The position numbers were made by a program, and so were the translations under genes. This document shows positions 42,525-51,470 of a stretch of 64,000 nt of DNA, one piece after another. Each line of letters begins with the position of its first letter. Position 1 is the stretch's first letter. The stretch comes from Bacilliculturomica massiliensis (GTDB lineage Bacteria > Bacillota > Clostridia > Peptostreptococcales > Anaerovoracaceae): contig NZ_LR027603.1 of the NCBI RefSeq assembly GCF_900605495.1, positions 745,997-809,996 on the forward strand, read 5' to 3'. Under the pieces are notes generated by a model. It made no database searches and was not told the origin of the DNA. It was given only the letters and a program-made list of their open reading frames with translations.

Positions 42525-43595
42525 ATGCCAATTACCATAACTGATATTTTATCTGCCGTGGCGGGCTGTCTGGACGCCACGACTCAGGCCATTCTGGCCA
42601 TGTCCTTCGGGTTTGCCATGCTGCCTTCAGCCATCGCGTACGCCATCGGCATCGGCGGATGCGTGGCTTTTAATTCCGTGGTGCCGATCTCCTTTCAGGC
42701 GGAGACCATCACCATGGCAGGGGCGCTGGGACGGAACGTGCGGGAGAGAGTGTCCATCATCTTTCTCGGCGGCGTGGCCATGGTCTTCATCGGCGCCTTC
42801 GGTCTGCTGGAGAACATAACCAGTCTGGCGGGAGACGACGTCATCTGCGCCATGATGGCCGGCGTAGGCGTTTTTCTGGCCAAGGTGGCCCTGGATCTGG
42901 TAAAGGAGAATGTAAAGACAGGAACGGTGTCCATGGTGACGGCCATCCTGGTCTATGCGGTCACCAAGGATCTGGTCTACACCATCGTCTGCGGCGTTGT
43001 GGTCACATCCATCGCAGCGCGCTTTATCGACGGCGAGATCGAGGTGGGCGAGGTGAACAGAGAAGGGTTCAAGCTGCAGAAGCCGACGCTGAATTTTGCC
43101 GTGGTGCGGGGAGCGCTCTCCGTCATCTGCCTGACCATCGGAGGAAATATCGCCTACGGCGGCATCACTGCCGATATCGCAGGAGCCACGGCCAACGCCG
43201 ATCACATTTCCATCTATTCCGGTCTGGCCGACGCTGCGTCCTCCATTTTCGGGGGCGCGCCGGTATCCGTGATCATTTCCGCCACGGCGGCTACGCCCAA
43301 TCCGAAGACCTCCGCGGTGCTGCTCATGGGTATCATGATGGTGCTGCTGCTGACGGGACTTCTTCCGAAGATCGCAAGATACGTACCGGTGCAGGCGATC
43401 GCGGGCACGCTGTTCGTTCTGGGCGTCTTTGTGACCATGCCGGAAAACGCTTCTCTTGCCTTCGCGGGCAACGACGCACTCGGTTCTCTGGCCTGCGGCA
43501 CTACGCTGGCTGTGACCGCTACCACCGACCCGTTCTTCGGCATTTTGGCAGGCATTCTTGTGAAGCTCCTGGCCGGTCCTCTGGGTATGGTATAG
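42525..43595 (+). CDS. NCS2-family purine permease, short form
   Basis: 356 residues, shorter than the 430-450 typical of AzgA/PbuG-type purine permeases. It starts directly with ITDILSAVAGCLDATTQAILAMSFGFAMLPSAIAYAIGIGG and reaches FGGAPVSVIISATAATPNPKTSAVLLMG, a substrate-site-like region. About ten helices. The position after ade and before a phosphoribosyltransferase gene suggests adenine, hypoxanthine, guanine or xanthine uptake. An AAGGAG site precedes the ATG. The missing length looks N-terminal, and no frameshift was seen. Confidence 0.75.
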   Translation: MPITITDILSAVAGCLDATTQAILAMSFGFAMLPSAIAYAIGIGGCVAFNSVVPISFQAETITMAGALGRNVRERVSIIFLGGVAMVFIGAFGLLENITSLAGDDVICAMMAGVGVFLAKVALDLVKENVKTGTVSMVTAILVYAVTKDLVYTIVCGVVVTSIAARFIDGEIEVGEVNREGFKLQKPTLNFAVVRGALSVICLTIGGNIAYGGITADIAGATANADHISIYSGLADAASSIFGGAPVSVIISATAATPNPKTSAVLLMGIMMVLLLTGLLPKIARYVPVQAIAGTLFVLGVFVTMPENASLAFAGNDALGSLACGTTLAVTATTDPFFGILAGILVKLLAGPLGMV

Positions 43596-43640
43596 TCAGG
43601 CAGTTCGGATGATCAGCACAGCTGGCAAAGGAGAAATACA

Positions 43641-44186
43641 ATGGAACAGAAATCTTATCCGGTCACGGTGGCCGGAGTAAAGCGGGAGCTGCCTGTGGTG
43701 GCGCTCAACGAATCGCTTTCCGTGGCGTCCTTCGTCATTCTGGGCGATTGCGAGCTGGTCTGCGCGGCGGCGAAGGAGCTCTCCGGCATGGTCCCGGAGG
43801 CCGACTGGATCGTGACGGCGGAGGCTAAGGGGATCCCGCTGGCCCACGAGCTGGCCCGCTGTTTGAATATGAAACGCTATATCGTGGCGAGAAAAAGCGT
43901 CAAGCCGTATATGAGAGATCCTCTGGAGATCAGCGTCAACTCCATCACCACGCAGAAGGAGCAGAAGCTCTGTCTGGACGGGGCCGACGCGGCTGCGGTG
44001 TGCGGAAAAAGAGTGCTTCTGGTGGACGATGTGATCTCCACAGGGGAGTCCATCGAGGCCATTTCGATGCTGGTGAAACAGGCTGGGGGCCAGGTGGTGG
44101 GAAAGGTGTCCATTCTCACCGAGGGAGACCCGGGACAGCACACCGATGTGATCGCGCTGGGAAATCTGCCGCTGTTTCACAGGTAG
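43641..44186 (+). CDS. purine phosphoribosyltransferase
   Basis: 181 residues. The PRPP-binding motif RVLLVDDVISTGESIEAISML is near residue 120, and VTAEAKGIPLAHELARCLNMKRYIVARKS is typical of the adenine/xanthine phosphoribosyltransferase type. It would turn a purine base plus PRPP into the nucleotide. Given the upstream deaminase (adenine to hypoxanthine) the base might be hypoxanthine or xanthine, but the specificity cannot be read. Confidence 0.85.
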   Translation: MEQKSYPVTVAGVKRELPVVALNESLSVASFVILGDCELVCAAAKELSGMVPEADWIVTAEAKGIPLAHELARCLNMKRYIVARKSVKPYMRDPLEISVNSITTQKEQKLCLDGADAAAVCGKRVLLVDDVISTGESIEAISMLVKQAGGQVVGKVSILTEGDPGQHTDVIALGNLPLFHR

Positions 44187-44258
44187 GAGCAGGGTGAGAG
44201 GCCGGGCTTTCCAGCCGCGGCAGTAAGAACAGGAAACAGGGGAAAAGGGGGAGCGGAG

Positions 44259-44987
44259 ATGATACGGAGCATAGAAATGCTGGAGGGGCAGCCGTGGGTC
44301 ACGGCCGGGTTCAGTACCCGGGCCCGGGTAAAGGATCAGGTGAGGGACGAGCTGGCCGCCGCCGGGCTGCTGGTGGTGCGCCCTGTTCAGGTGCACAAAG
44401 ACCGGGTGGGGCTGATCACGGAAGAGATGGCGGAGGAATGCCGCCGTCAGGGAAAGAAGGAGCTGGTCCTGCCCGACACGGACGCAGTGATCACGGCCTG
44501 CGCCGGAGTGGCGCTGACCACTGTCCACGCAGACTGTCTGCCGGTGTGGATCTGCGGGGAGGACGGCGCCATGGGTCTGGCTCACGCCGGATGGCGGGGC
44601 ACCTGCGCCGCCGTGGCAGCCAGGACGGCCCAGGCGCTGATGGACCTCACAGGTCAGGGGCCTGAGCGCCTTCACGCCGCCATCGGCCCGGGGATCAGCA
44701 GCTGCTGCTTTGAGACGGGGCCGGAGGTCTACGAAGCGTTCGCGGAGAGATACGATTTTATGGACGCCTGCGCCCGGCAGCAGGCGGACGGAAAATATCT
44801 CCTGGATCTGAAAGAGATCAACAGGAGACAGCTTTCGGCGCTGGGCATCAGGAGCATTCAGGTCTCGTCTCTGTGTACGATGTGCAGCCGGGATGAGAGC
44901 GGGGAGCATCTGTTTTACTCCTGGCGCAGAGACTGCGGCACAAAAGAGCGGATGACCGCCTACATCTACAGACGGCAGCTCCTTTGA
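44259..44987 (+). CDS. PgeF/YlmD (YfiH, laccase-domain) protein
   Basis: 242 residues. Family motifs: PVQVHKDRVGLI, TTVHADCLPVWI (zinc His/Cys), LAHAGWRGTCAAVAA (zinc His), AIGPGISSCCFETGPEVYEAF and the C-terminal MCSRDESGEHLFYSWRRD. Members have been described as purine nucleoside phosphorylase/adenosine deaminase-type enzymes and as a peptidoglycan-editing factor. In many Firmicutes this gene lies beside ylmC, near sigG. Here it closes a purine salvage operon, which favours a nucleoside role. Confidence 0.88.
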   Translation: MIRSIEMLEGQPWVTAGFSTRARVKDQVRDELAAAGLLVVRPVQVHKDRVGLITEEMAEECRRQGKKELVLPDTDAVITACAGVALTTVHADCLPVWICGEDGAMGLAHAGWRGTCAAVAARTAQALMDLTGQGPERLHAAIGPGISSCCFETGPEVYEAFAERYDFMDACARQQADGKYLLDLKEINRRQLSALGIRSIQVSSLCTMCSRDESGEHLFYSWRRDCGTKERMTAYIYRRQLL

Positions 44988-44997
44988 TCAGTGGATC

Positions 44998-47172
44998 TCA
45001 ATAGTCGGTTTTACATCTCAGCAGGCGGAGAACTTCTCTGCCTGCTTCTTTTATAAAGGTTCCTTTTCCGGTCACGGCGTTGACCAGACCCATATTTTTC
45101 AGAAAAAGCAGGTCCCTTTTCAGCTGGCTGTCACTGGGGACCGGTTCGCCGGCGGCAGCGGTCCGGCTCAGATGTTCCGCGATGACGCGCCGGGGCCAAC
45201 GGTAGGGCGGCCGGTCGAGAGTGGAGAGAATGCGCAGAAAGTAACGCAGGTCCCCGTAGTCTTCCAGACGGGCAAGCAGCTCTGCCTGCGCCTTTGGGAG
45301 AAGATCACGCCCTTCGGCGTCGGAGCCCGGAAGGACGGAGGACAAAGCAGGCGGCTTTTCCTCCGGATCGATCCCAACGGGATCCGCGTCCCCGGGAGCC
45401 TCACCATGGCCCTCCCCACGCTGCGGGCGTCCGGAGAAAGCCGGAGGCTGGGGCGGGCTGAGAATGGACTGGAGCCTCTTCTGCCAGTCCGGGTCCCAGG
45501 AGGCGAAGTTTGAGGCGTATTCTGCGGCATTGCGCAGTTCTCTCACATTTCCGTTCCAGGAATGGCGCTCCAGACAGACTTTTACCTCAGCATCCAGCGC
45601 GGCGGCCGGGACGCCGAATTCCGACTGCAGGAAGTGCAGAAACAGGGGCAGAATATCTTCCCTGCGTTCCCGCAGCGGCGGCACGTAGAGAGGGAGCACG
45701 TTCAGCCGGTAGTAGAGGTCCTGCCGGAATTGGCGGGCGGCGATGAGAGCGTCCATATCCTGATTGCTGGCGGCGATGATGCGCACGTCCACCGGGATGA
45801 ATTTCGTTCCACCCACGGGGAGGATCTTGCGCTCCTGGATGACGCGGAGCAGTTTTTTCTGAAGATCCAGAGGCGCGTCGCCGATCTCATCCAGAAAGAT
45901 GGTGCCCCGGTGCGCCAGCTGGAACAGACCGGGTTTCCCTCCGCGCCTGGCGCCGGTGAAGGCGCCCTCTTCGTAGCCAAAGAGTTCGGACTCGCTGAGA
46001 GTGGCGGAGATCGAAGCGAAATTTACAGCCACAAAGGGCTGAGAACCGCGGGGGGAGGCGTTGTGGATGGCCTGGGCCAGCATCTCTTTTCCGCAGCCCG
46101 AAGGGCCGTGGATGAATACGGTGGAATCTCCCAGAGCAAACTTCTCTGCTGTCTCCACCAGAGTTTTCATGTGTTCTGAGTGGTAGATGATGTGCCGGAA
46201 GGAATAGTGGGCGGTCAGCCCCTTGTCCGCCAGACTGCGGCGGTAGCTGTTCTCGATGTGCTCGATCTTTTCCACGTCGCGCAGCAGGAAGATGGTGCCT
46301 GTTTCCCTGTGAAGCCGGCTGCGGATGGGCTCGACGTAATAGCTGGAGCCGTTCAGATCCAGAAAGAAATGACCGGACAGCGGCCGGTTCTGCAGCAGCC
46401 GGTCCAGGGACGGCGACCGGCCGTCCCTGATGGCCAGAATACGCGAAGCGATGTCGTTGTGGAAGGTGATGGCGCCTTCCTCGCTGACCACCACTACCCC
46501 GTCCTGAAAGAGATTGATGATCTGCTGCAGATTGTCGGAGATCTGTTTGTTTCTGGCTCCCGTTACTGCCAGATCCCGAGTCACGCCGATGAGGGGATTC
46601 ATGAACAGAGAGGAGATGGTCTCTCTCAGATCATCGTAGATCCCCAGTTCGCCGGCGATGCGGACAAAGGTGGAAATGCCCAGAGGGCGGCTGGGCAGGG
46701 AAAAGGTCTGGATGTAGTCTCCGGGAGGGATCAGGTGGGACTCGCCGAAAGTGACCGCCCAGCGGCAGTCTTTTCGGTAGGAATCGATACCGGGATAGTA
46801 GGGGTGGTAGCGCAGTCCGCTGACGCCGCAGGCGATCAGCTGCCCGATGGTCTCAGCGGTGACCCGGGGGGAAGTGTTGACGACCAGCACGTCGGATCCG
46901 GCGGGAATGTCGTACAGCCGGCTGACTTCGCAGGGATCCATCATCCGGTCGGCGATGAGGACCGGAGTGCCGGGACTGACGTAGCGCTGCATTTCGGTCT
47001 CAAGCACCTTGGAGACGATGACGATGAGAGAAGCCGACAGCGAATGGGGAGGCAGGCTGGCGTCGGCAATGACTGCGCGCAGAGCCGCATAGGGGTGAAA
47101 GACCTCGTTCAGCTGGCGGATCACGTAGTCTGCCGTACCTTGAGTCTCAGCCAGCAATATAATATCTTTCAA
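44998..47172 (-). CDS. sigma-54-dependent enhancer-binding regulator with unusual C-terminus
   Basis: About 724 residues. The N-terminal 190 residues form a sensory region I cannot name (a faint PrpR-N-like look). A PAS-like segment follows (LQQIINLFQDGVVVVSEEGAITFHNDIASRILAIRDG). Then comes an AAA+ domain: Walker A GPSGCGKE, the sigma-54 contact loop GAFTGA and Walker B GTIFLDEIGDAP. The C-terminus is not the usual Fis helix-turn-helix; it looks like a winged helix (RRVIAEHLSR...DSQLKRDLLFLKNMGLVNAVTGKGTFI) after a Pro-rich linker. TTG at 47172 is the best start: AAAGGAGATGA is its Shine-Dalgarno, and the ATG at 47217 overlaps the promoter. Confidence 0.87.
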   Translation of the reverse strand: MKDIILLAETQGTADYVIRQLNEVFHPYAALRAVIADASLPPHSLSASLIVIVSKVLETEMQRYVSPGTPVLIADRMMDPCEVSRLYDIPAGSDVLVVNTSPRVTAETIGQLIACGVSGLRYHPYYPGIDSYRKDCRWAVTFGESHLIPPGDYIQTFSLPSRPLGISTFVRIAGELGIYDDLRETISSLFMNPLIGVTRDLAVTGARNKQISDNLQQIINLFQDGVVVVSEEGAITFHNDIASRILAIRDGRSPSLDRLLQNRPLSGHFFLDLNGSSYYVEPIRSRLHRETGTIFLLRDVEKIEHIENSYRRSLADKGLTAHYSFRHIIYHSEHMKTLVETAEKFALGDSTVFIHGPSGCGKEMLAQAIHNASPRGSQPFVAVNFASISATLSESELFGYEEGAFTGARRGGKPGLFQLAHRGTIFLDEIGDAPLDLQKKLLRVIQERKILPVGGTKFIPVDVRIIAASNQDMDALIAARQFRQDLYYRLNVLPLYVPPLRERREDILPLFLHFLQSEFGVPAAALDAEVKVCLERHSWNGNVRELRNAAEYASNFASWDPDWQKRLQSILSPPQPPAFSGRPQRGEGHGEAPGDADPVGIDPEEKPPALSSVLPGSDAEGRDLLPKAQAELLARLEDYGDLRYFLRILSTLDRPPYRWPRRVIAEHLSRTAAAGEPVPSDSQLKRDLLFLKNMGLVNAVTGKGTFIKEAGREVLRLLRCKTDY

Positions 47173-47215
47173 AAACTCATCTCCTTTCGGGCCTGTTTGG
47201 CCATCTTTGTCCGAC

Positions 47216-47221
47216 ATTATA
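47216..47221 (-). promoter_or_regulatory. -10 element of the regulator gene
   Basis: TATAAT on the minus strand, overlapping the upstream in-frame ATG; no good -35. It supports the downstream TTG start. Confidence 0.5.
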
Positions 47222-47260
47222 TCATTTAAATGGAATAAAGAAAAGGAAGAAGGTTAAAAA

Positions 47261-47278
47261 TTCACAGTGGACAGCGAA
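47261..47278. promoter_or_regulatory. candidate activator-binding dyad
   Basis: TTCACAGTGGACAGCGAA, imperfect dyad (7 of 9 positions symmetric), 19 bp upstream of the sigma-54 promoter. Closer than usual for an enhancer; speculative. Confidence 0.35.
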
Positions 47279-47296
47279 AATCTCCTAAAATATTAC

Positions 47297-47312
47297 TGGC
47301 ACGCAATTTGCT
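47297..47312 (+). promoter_or_regulatory. sigma-54 (-24/-12) promoter of the NhaC-IadA operon
   Basis: TGGCACGCAATTTGCT matches the TGGCACG-N4-TTGCW consensus at every position. It faces nhaC and lies in the divergent region next to the sigma-54 activator gene. Confidence 0.92.
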
Positions 47313-47464
47313 AGATCAATAAGGAAAGAATGTGTTCGGCCGGCGAAAAGGAGAAGGACCTGGCCGGGGCCCGCCGGGTGAGGAAAAAGGATCCGCCGGC
47401 GCGGCGGCCCGCGGGCGGCGGTCCGGATCGCCGCAGGCTGTCACAGAGAGAGGAGATGAAAACT

Positions 47465-48940
47465 ATGAAAGAAAAAACTGCGCGTCAGAAACGCAGACCC
47501 ACCCTGATGGAGGCTCTGATCCCGATCATCGCAATGCTTGTTATCTTATTTTACGGAAAAGGGCTGAAGGGATGGGCGACAGAGCCCCTTCTGATCATCG
47601 TGGCGGCCATCGCAGGATTTATTGCTCTGCGGGTGGGCTGTACCTGGGGAGAAATGATGGATGAGATATCAAACAAGATCGCCAAGGGCATGCCGGCCAT
47701 TCTCATCCTGGTGTCCGTAGGCGCTCTCATCGGGACCTGGAAAGCCTCCGGTACGATCCCGATGATGATCTACTACGGCATTCAGATCGTCAATCCGAAA
47801 TTTCTGCTGGTGACGGCATTTCTGATCACGGCGCTGGTGTCTATCGTGACAGGTACGTCCTGGGGATCCGTGGGAACCATGGGCGTGGCGCTCATGGGCA
47901 TCGCCTCCGGGCTCTCCGTATCGCTTCCTGCCACGGCAGGCGCAGTCATTGCCGGATCTTACTTCGGAGACAAGCTTTCGCCGCTTTCCGATACCACAAA
48001 CCTGGCGCCTATCGCGGCGGGAAGTGAATTGTACTCACACATCAAACACATGCTGTGGACCACGCTTCCGGCTACCGTCGTTTCCCTGATCGTCTATGCG
48101 ATCGCCGGAATGGGTACGGGAGTAGTCTCCGTGGCCAATCCGGAAACTGTCGATACGATGCTCTCCACGCTGGATACGATGTACAGCTGGAATATCCTGC
48201 TGCTGCTTCCTGCGGTGATGATCCTGGCCGGCTCTGTGCTGAAACTGCCTACGATCCCCGTCATGATGGGATCTTCCGCTCTGGCGGGAGTGATGGCGTT
48301 TTTCGTTCAGCATATTTCTCTGGAAAATATACTGAAATCCACTGTCAGCGGCTTTGACGTATCCATGGTGAATGTGGAAGGCTTCGATCCGGGAGCCGTC
48401 ATCTGGGAGGTGACCCGGCTGATCAACGGCGGGGGAATGAACGGGATCATGTCCACCACGCTGCTTGTCTTCTGCGCCTTCTGCTTTGCAGGCATCATGA
48501 GCTGCGCGGGATGTCTCGACGTGGTGCTCAACGCGCTGCTCTCCGTGGTGAAGACCACCGGCGGGCTGATCGCCAGCACCGTACTCTCCTGCCTGACCAT
48601 GGCGCTGACCACAGGAAATTCTTATCTTTCCATCCTGATCCCCGGAGAGATGTTCCGCGATGCTTACAGGAAACGGGGTCTGGCCGCGGTGAATCTGTCC
48701 AGAACGCTGGAGGACGCCGGTACGGTGTCCGTTCCCATCGTTCCCTGGTCCGCCGCAGGCGCGTACATGACGGCCACCCTCGGGGTCGAGACGCTGGACT
48801 ATCTGCCCTGGGCCGTGCTGTGCTACGCGGGATTTATGTTTGCTCTGTTCTATGGATTTACAGGGATCGGCATTAAAAAGATGACGCCTGAGGAGATCGC
48901 GGCCGCTGAGGCGCAGGAAGCCGGGCGCAGGCCGGAATAG
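47465..48940 (+). CDS. NhaC-family sodium antiporter or sodium-coupled transporter
   Basis: About 491 residues and about eleven helices. NhaC blocks: VGALIGTWKASGTIPMMIYYGIQIVNP, TGTSWGSVGTMGVALMGIASG, IAGSYFGDKLSPLSDTTNLAP, and near the end TLEDAGTVSVPIVPWSAAGAYM. Members exchange Na+ for H+ or amino-acid-type substrates (malate/lactate in B. subtilis MleN). With two isoaspartyl-dipeptidase genes behind it, it may carry a related peptide or amino acid. The ATG at 47465 lies 9 nt after AGGAG. Transcribed from the sigma-54 promoter. Confidence 0.87.
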   Translation: MKEKTARQKRRPTLMEALIPIIAMLVILFYGKGLKGWATEPLLIIVAAIAGFIALRVGCTWGEMMDEISNKIAKGMPAILILVSVGALIGTWKASGTIPMMIYYGIQIVNPKFLLVTAFLITALVSIVTGTSWGSVGTMGVALMGIASGLSVSLPATAGAVIAGSYFGDKLSPLSDTTNLAPIAAGSELYSHIKHMLWTTLPATVVSLIVYAIAGMGTGVVSVANPETVDTMLSTLDTMYSWNILLLLPAVMILAGSVLKLPTIPVMMGSSALAGVMAFFVQHISLENILKSTVSGFDVSMVNVEGFDPGAVIWEVTRLINGGGMNGIMSTTLLVFCAFCFAGIMSCAGCLDVVLNALLSVVKTTGGLIASTVLSCLTMALTTGNSYLSILIPGEMFRDAYRKRGLAAVNLSRTLEDAGTVSVPIVPWSAAGAYMTATLGVETLDYLPWAVLCYAGFMFALFYGFTGIGIKKMTPEEIAAAEAQEAGRRPE

Positions 48941-48976
48941 GCCGATGAATAAGCCGATGGATAAGGAGGCTGCACT

Positions 48977-50143
48977 ATGCTGTTGATCAAATCGGCGGAT
49001 CTCTATGCGCCGGAACATCTGGGCGTCAGGGATATCCTCATCTGCGGCGGAAAGATCGCCGCGGTGGGCACTGACCTGACCTTTGAGACAAACGCCGTCG
49101 AAACGGAAGTGGTGGACGCCGGAGGAGATCCGGTGGTCCCCGGCTATGTGGATCAGCACGTTCATGTCATCGGGGGCGGCGGCGAGGCCGGACCTTACAG
49201 CCGTACGCCGGAGGTCATGCTCTCCCACATCGTGACTGCTGGCGTGACCACTGTGGTGGGCGTGCTGGGCACGGATGGAACGACCAGGCGCCCCGAGGAC
49301 CTTCTGGCAAAGGTGAGAGCGCTGGAAACAGAAGGGATCACGGCCTACATGCTGACCGGATCCTACGAGCTGCCGCCCGTGAGCCTCACGGGGGATCTGC
49401 GCCGGGACATGATACTGATCGACAAAGTGATCGGCATCGGCGAAGTGGCGGTGTCCGATCACAGGTCTTCCCAGCCGTCGCTGGACGAACTGAAGCGTCT
49501 GGTGACTCAGGCCAGAGTGGGGGGCATGCTGGCGGGCAAAGCCGGCGCCGTACAGTTTCACATGGGGGTGGGCACAGCGGGACTGTCCATGCTCTTTCGT
49601 ATTCTGGAGGAGACGGAGATACCGGCCCGCCATCTGATCCCCACTCACGTAAACCGGACGGAGGCGCTGTTTGAAGAGAGTCTGGACTTTGCCAGGGCGG
49701 GAGGCTATATGGACATAACTTCCGGAATTCGGGCGGCAGAAGGCTTTGAGGGCTGCGTGGAACCCTCCCGGGCCATCCGCCTGTGTCTGGAAAGGGAGGT
49801 GCTCGCGGAGCGGATCACCATGAGCTCCGATGGGAACGGCTGCATGGCGGTGAGGGACGAAGAGGGGAGGACGGCCCTGCTGGTCACGAAGCTCCATTCT
49901 CTTCACGAGGAAGTGCGGGACGCCGTGCGGAAGGAAGGCGTTTCGCTGAGCGACGCGGTTTCCGTCTGTTCGGCAAACCCTGCCAGAGCCAACGGACTCT
50001 GGCCCGTCAAAGGTGCTGTGAGACCGGGAAGCGACGCGGATCTGCTGTTTCTGGACGATCGCTGCAACATCCGCAGCGTTATGGCCCGGGGCCGCTTTTT
50101 CGTCCGGGAGGGAAAGCTGTTGGCAAGGGGCACCTTTGAATAG
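48977..50143 (+). CDS. iadA: beta-aspartyl (isoaspartyl) dipeptidase paralogue 1, bridging Lys replaced by Glu
   Basis: 388-residue amidohydrolase. IadA hallmarks: VDQHVHVIGGGGEAGPYSRTPE (HxH metal site), the GSYELPP loop, SDHRSSQPSLDEL, VQFHMGVG, LIPTHVNR and MSSDGNG (catalytic Asp). In E. coli IadA the bridging lysine sits in GVKCAISDHRS; here the segment reads GIGEVAVSDHRSS, so Lys is replaced by Glu. Some amidohydrolases use Glu as bridging ligand, so activity is possible. It would cut isoaspartyl dipeptides, for example from protein damage or cyanophycin. It follows nhaC by 36 nt. Confidence 0.88.
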   Translation: MLLIKSADLYAPEHLGVRDILICGGKIAAVGTDLTFETNAVETEVVDAGGDPVVPGYVDQHVHVIGGGGEAGPYSRTPEVMLSHIVTAGVTTVVGVLGTDGTTRRPEDLLAKVRALETEGITAYMLTGSYELPPVSLTGDLRRDMILIDKVIGIGEVAVSDHRSSQPSLDELKRLVTQARVGGMLAGKAGAVQFHMGVGTAGLSMLFRILEETEIPARHLIPTHVNRTEALFEESLDFARAGGYMDITSGIRAAEGFEGCVEPSRAIRLCLEREVLAERITMSSDGNGCMAVRDEEGRTALLVTKLHSLHEEVRDAVRKEGVSLSDAVSVCSANPARANGLWPVKGAVRPGSDADLLFLDDRCNIRSVMARGRFFVREGKLLARGTFE

Positions 50144-50226
50144 TATGATGGAATAGAAAGGGCAGGAGATCCCCAGGAGATCGGGAGCGCTCTGCCCATC
50201 GGAAACAGAGAGGATGAGATCGACAT

Positions 50227-51387
50227 ATGAAACTGTTTAAAAACGCGGACGTCTACGCTCCGGAACATCTTGGGAAAAAAGACGTGCTGGTGGAAGGCAG
50301 CCGCATCGCGAGGATCGCGGACTGTATCGATCCCTGCGGGGACCCCTGCGACGTTGAGATCTTTGATCTGGAGGGAAAACGTCTGATGCCGGGCTACATT
50401 GATCTTTACGTGCACGTGACCGGCGGAGGAGGAGAACAGGGACCGGCGTCCCGCACGCCGGAAGCCAGTCTTGCGGAGCTTTTGGACTGCGGCGTCACCA
50501 CGGTAGTAGGCCTTCTGGGCACGGACGGCATCAGCAGAAGTCTGGAAAACCTGCTGGCCAAGGTCCGGGCATTGAAAGAAGAGGGGATCACCTGTTATAT
50601 GATGACCGGTTCCTACGGTTTCCCGCCGGAGACGCTGACAGGCAGCGTGGAGCGGGATATCGTGCTCATCGACGAGGTCATCGGTGTCAAGACAGCGCTG
50701 TCCGATCACAGAAGCTCCAATCCCCGGGGGGAGGACGTGATCCGTCTGGCCACGGCAGCCCGGCGGGCGGGACTGCTGTCCCCCTGCTGCGGCATTGTGA
50801 CCATGCACATGGGCAGCGGAAAAGCGGGACTGGAACCGGTGTTTTACGCTTTGGAGAACTCTGACGTTCCGGCGAAGAATCTGCTCCCCACCCATGTGAA
50901 TCTGCGGGGAAAAGCCCTGCTGGACGAGAGCATCCGCTTTGCGAAGATGGGCGGCGTCATCGATCTGACCACCGGAACGGGAATGATCTCCAGCCGGGAA
51001 CTGGCGGAGCAGATCCGGTACTGCGTGGAGCAGGGGGCTCCGCTGGAACATCTCACCGTGTCCAGCGACGGCTACGGAAGCCAGCCGCGGTTCAACGAGG
51101 CGGGAGAATGCGTGGGACTGACCTACGCAGCGTCGGAGGGACTGCACGGACTCATGCGGGCTATGGCCGAAGAAAATGTGATGGACCTCGCCCAGGCGCT
51201 GACGCTGGTCACGAAAAATCCGGCTTCGGTGATCGATAAGAACGGCGTAAAAGGCTGCATCGCAGCGGGGGCCGATGCGGACCTGCTGATCTGCGACGAG
51301 AACTTCGATATCCACTGCGTAGTGGCCATGGGCCGCATTGCAGTGTGGGAGAAAGAACACATCTTAAAAGGACGCTTTGAAAAATAA
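50227..51387 (+). CDS. beta-aspartyl dipeptidase paralogue 2, first metal His replaced by Tyr
   Basis: 386 residues, a close paralogue of the preceding gene: MKLFKNADVYAPEHLG aligns with its N-terminus, and the GGGGEQGPASRTPEASL, GVKTALSDHRSSNP, VTMHMGSG, LLPTHVNLRG and VSSDGYG motifs are all there. The bridging lysine (GVK) is present. The HxH site is broken: MPGYIDLYVHVTGG has Tyr where the first ligand His should be. It may bind one metal, act on another substrate or be non-catalytic. It is in the same operon, 83 nt after paralogue 1. Confidence 0.83.
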   Translation: MKLFKNADVYAPEHLGKKDVLVEGSRIARIADCIDPCGDPCDVEIFDLEGKRLMPGYIDLYVHVTGGGGEQGPASRTPEASLAELLDCGVTTVVGLLGTDGISRSLENLLAKVRALKEEGITCYMMTGSYGFPPETLTGSVERDIVLIDEVIGVKTALSDHRSSNPRGEDVIRLATAARRAGLLSPCCGIVTMHMGSGKAGLEPVFYALENSDVPAKNLLPTHVNLRGKALLDESIRFAKMGGVIDLTTGTGMISSRELAEQIRYCVEQGAPLEHLTVSSDGYGSQPRFNEAGECVGLTYAASEGLHGLMRAMAEENVMDLAQALTLVTKNPASVIDKNGVKGCIAAGADADLLICDENFDIHCVVAMGRIAVWEKEHILKGRFEK

Positions 51388-51420
51388 GCGGGGATCTGGG
51401 CAATGGACCGGTCCTTGCCG

Positions 51421-51470
51421 AAAAAAAGCCGCGGGGCGGAATGATGATCATTCCGTCACGCGGCTTTTTT
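51421..51470. terminator. bidirectional terminator between iadA paralogue 2 and nhaC2
   Basis: AAAAAAGCCGCG faces CGCGGCTTTTTT (51422-51433, 51459-51470) with an inner GGAATGAT/ATCATTCC stem. It overlaps the last codons of the minus-strand nhaC2 gene. Confidence 0.88.
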
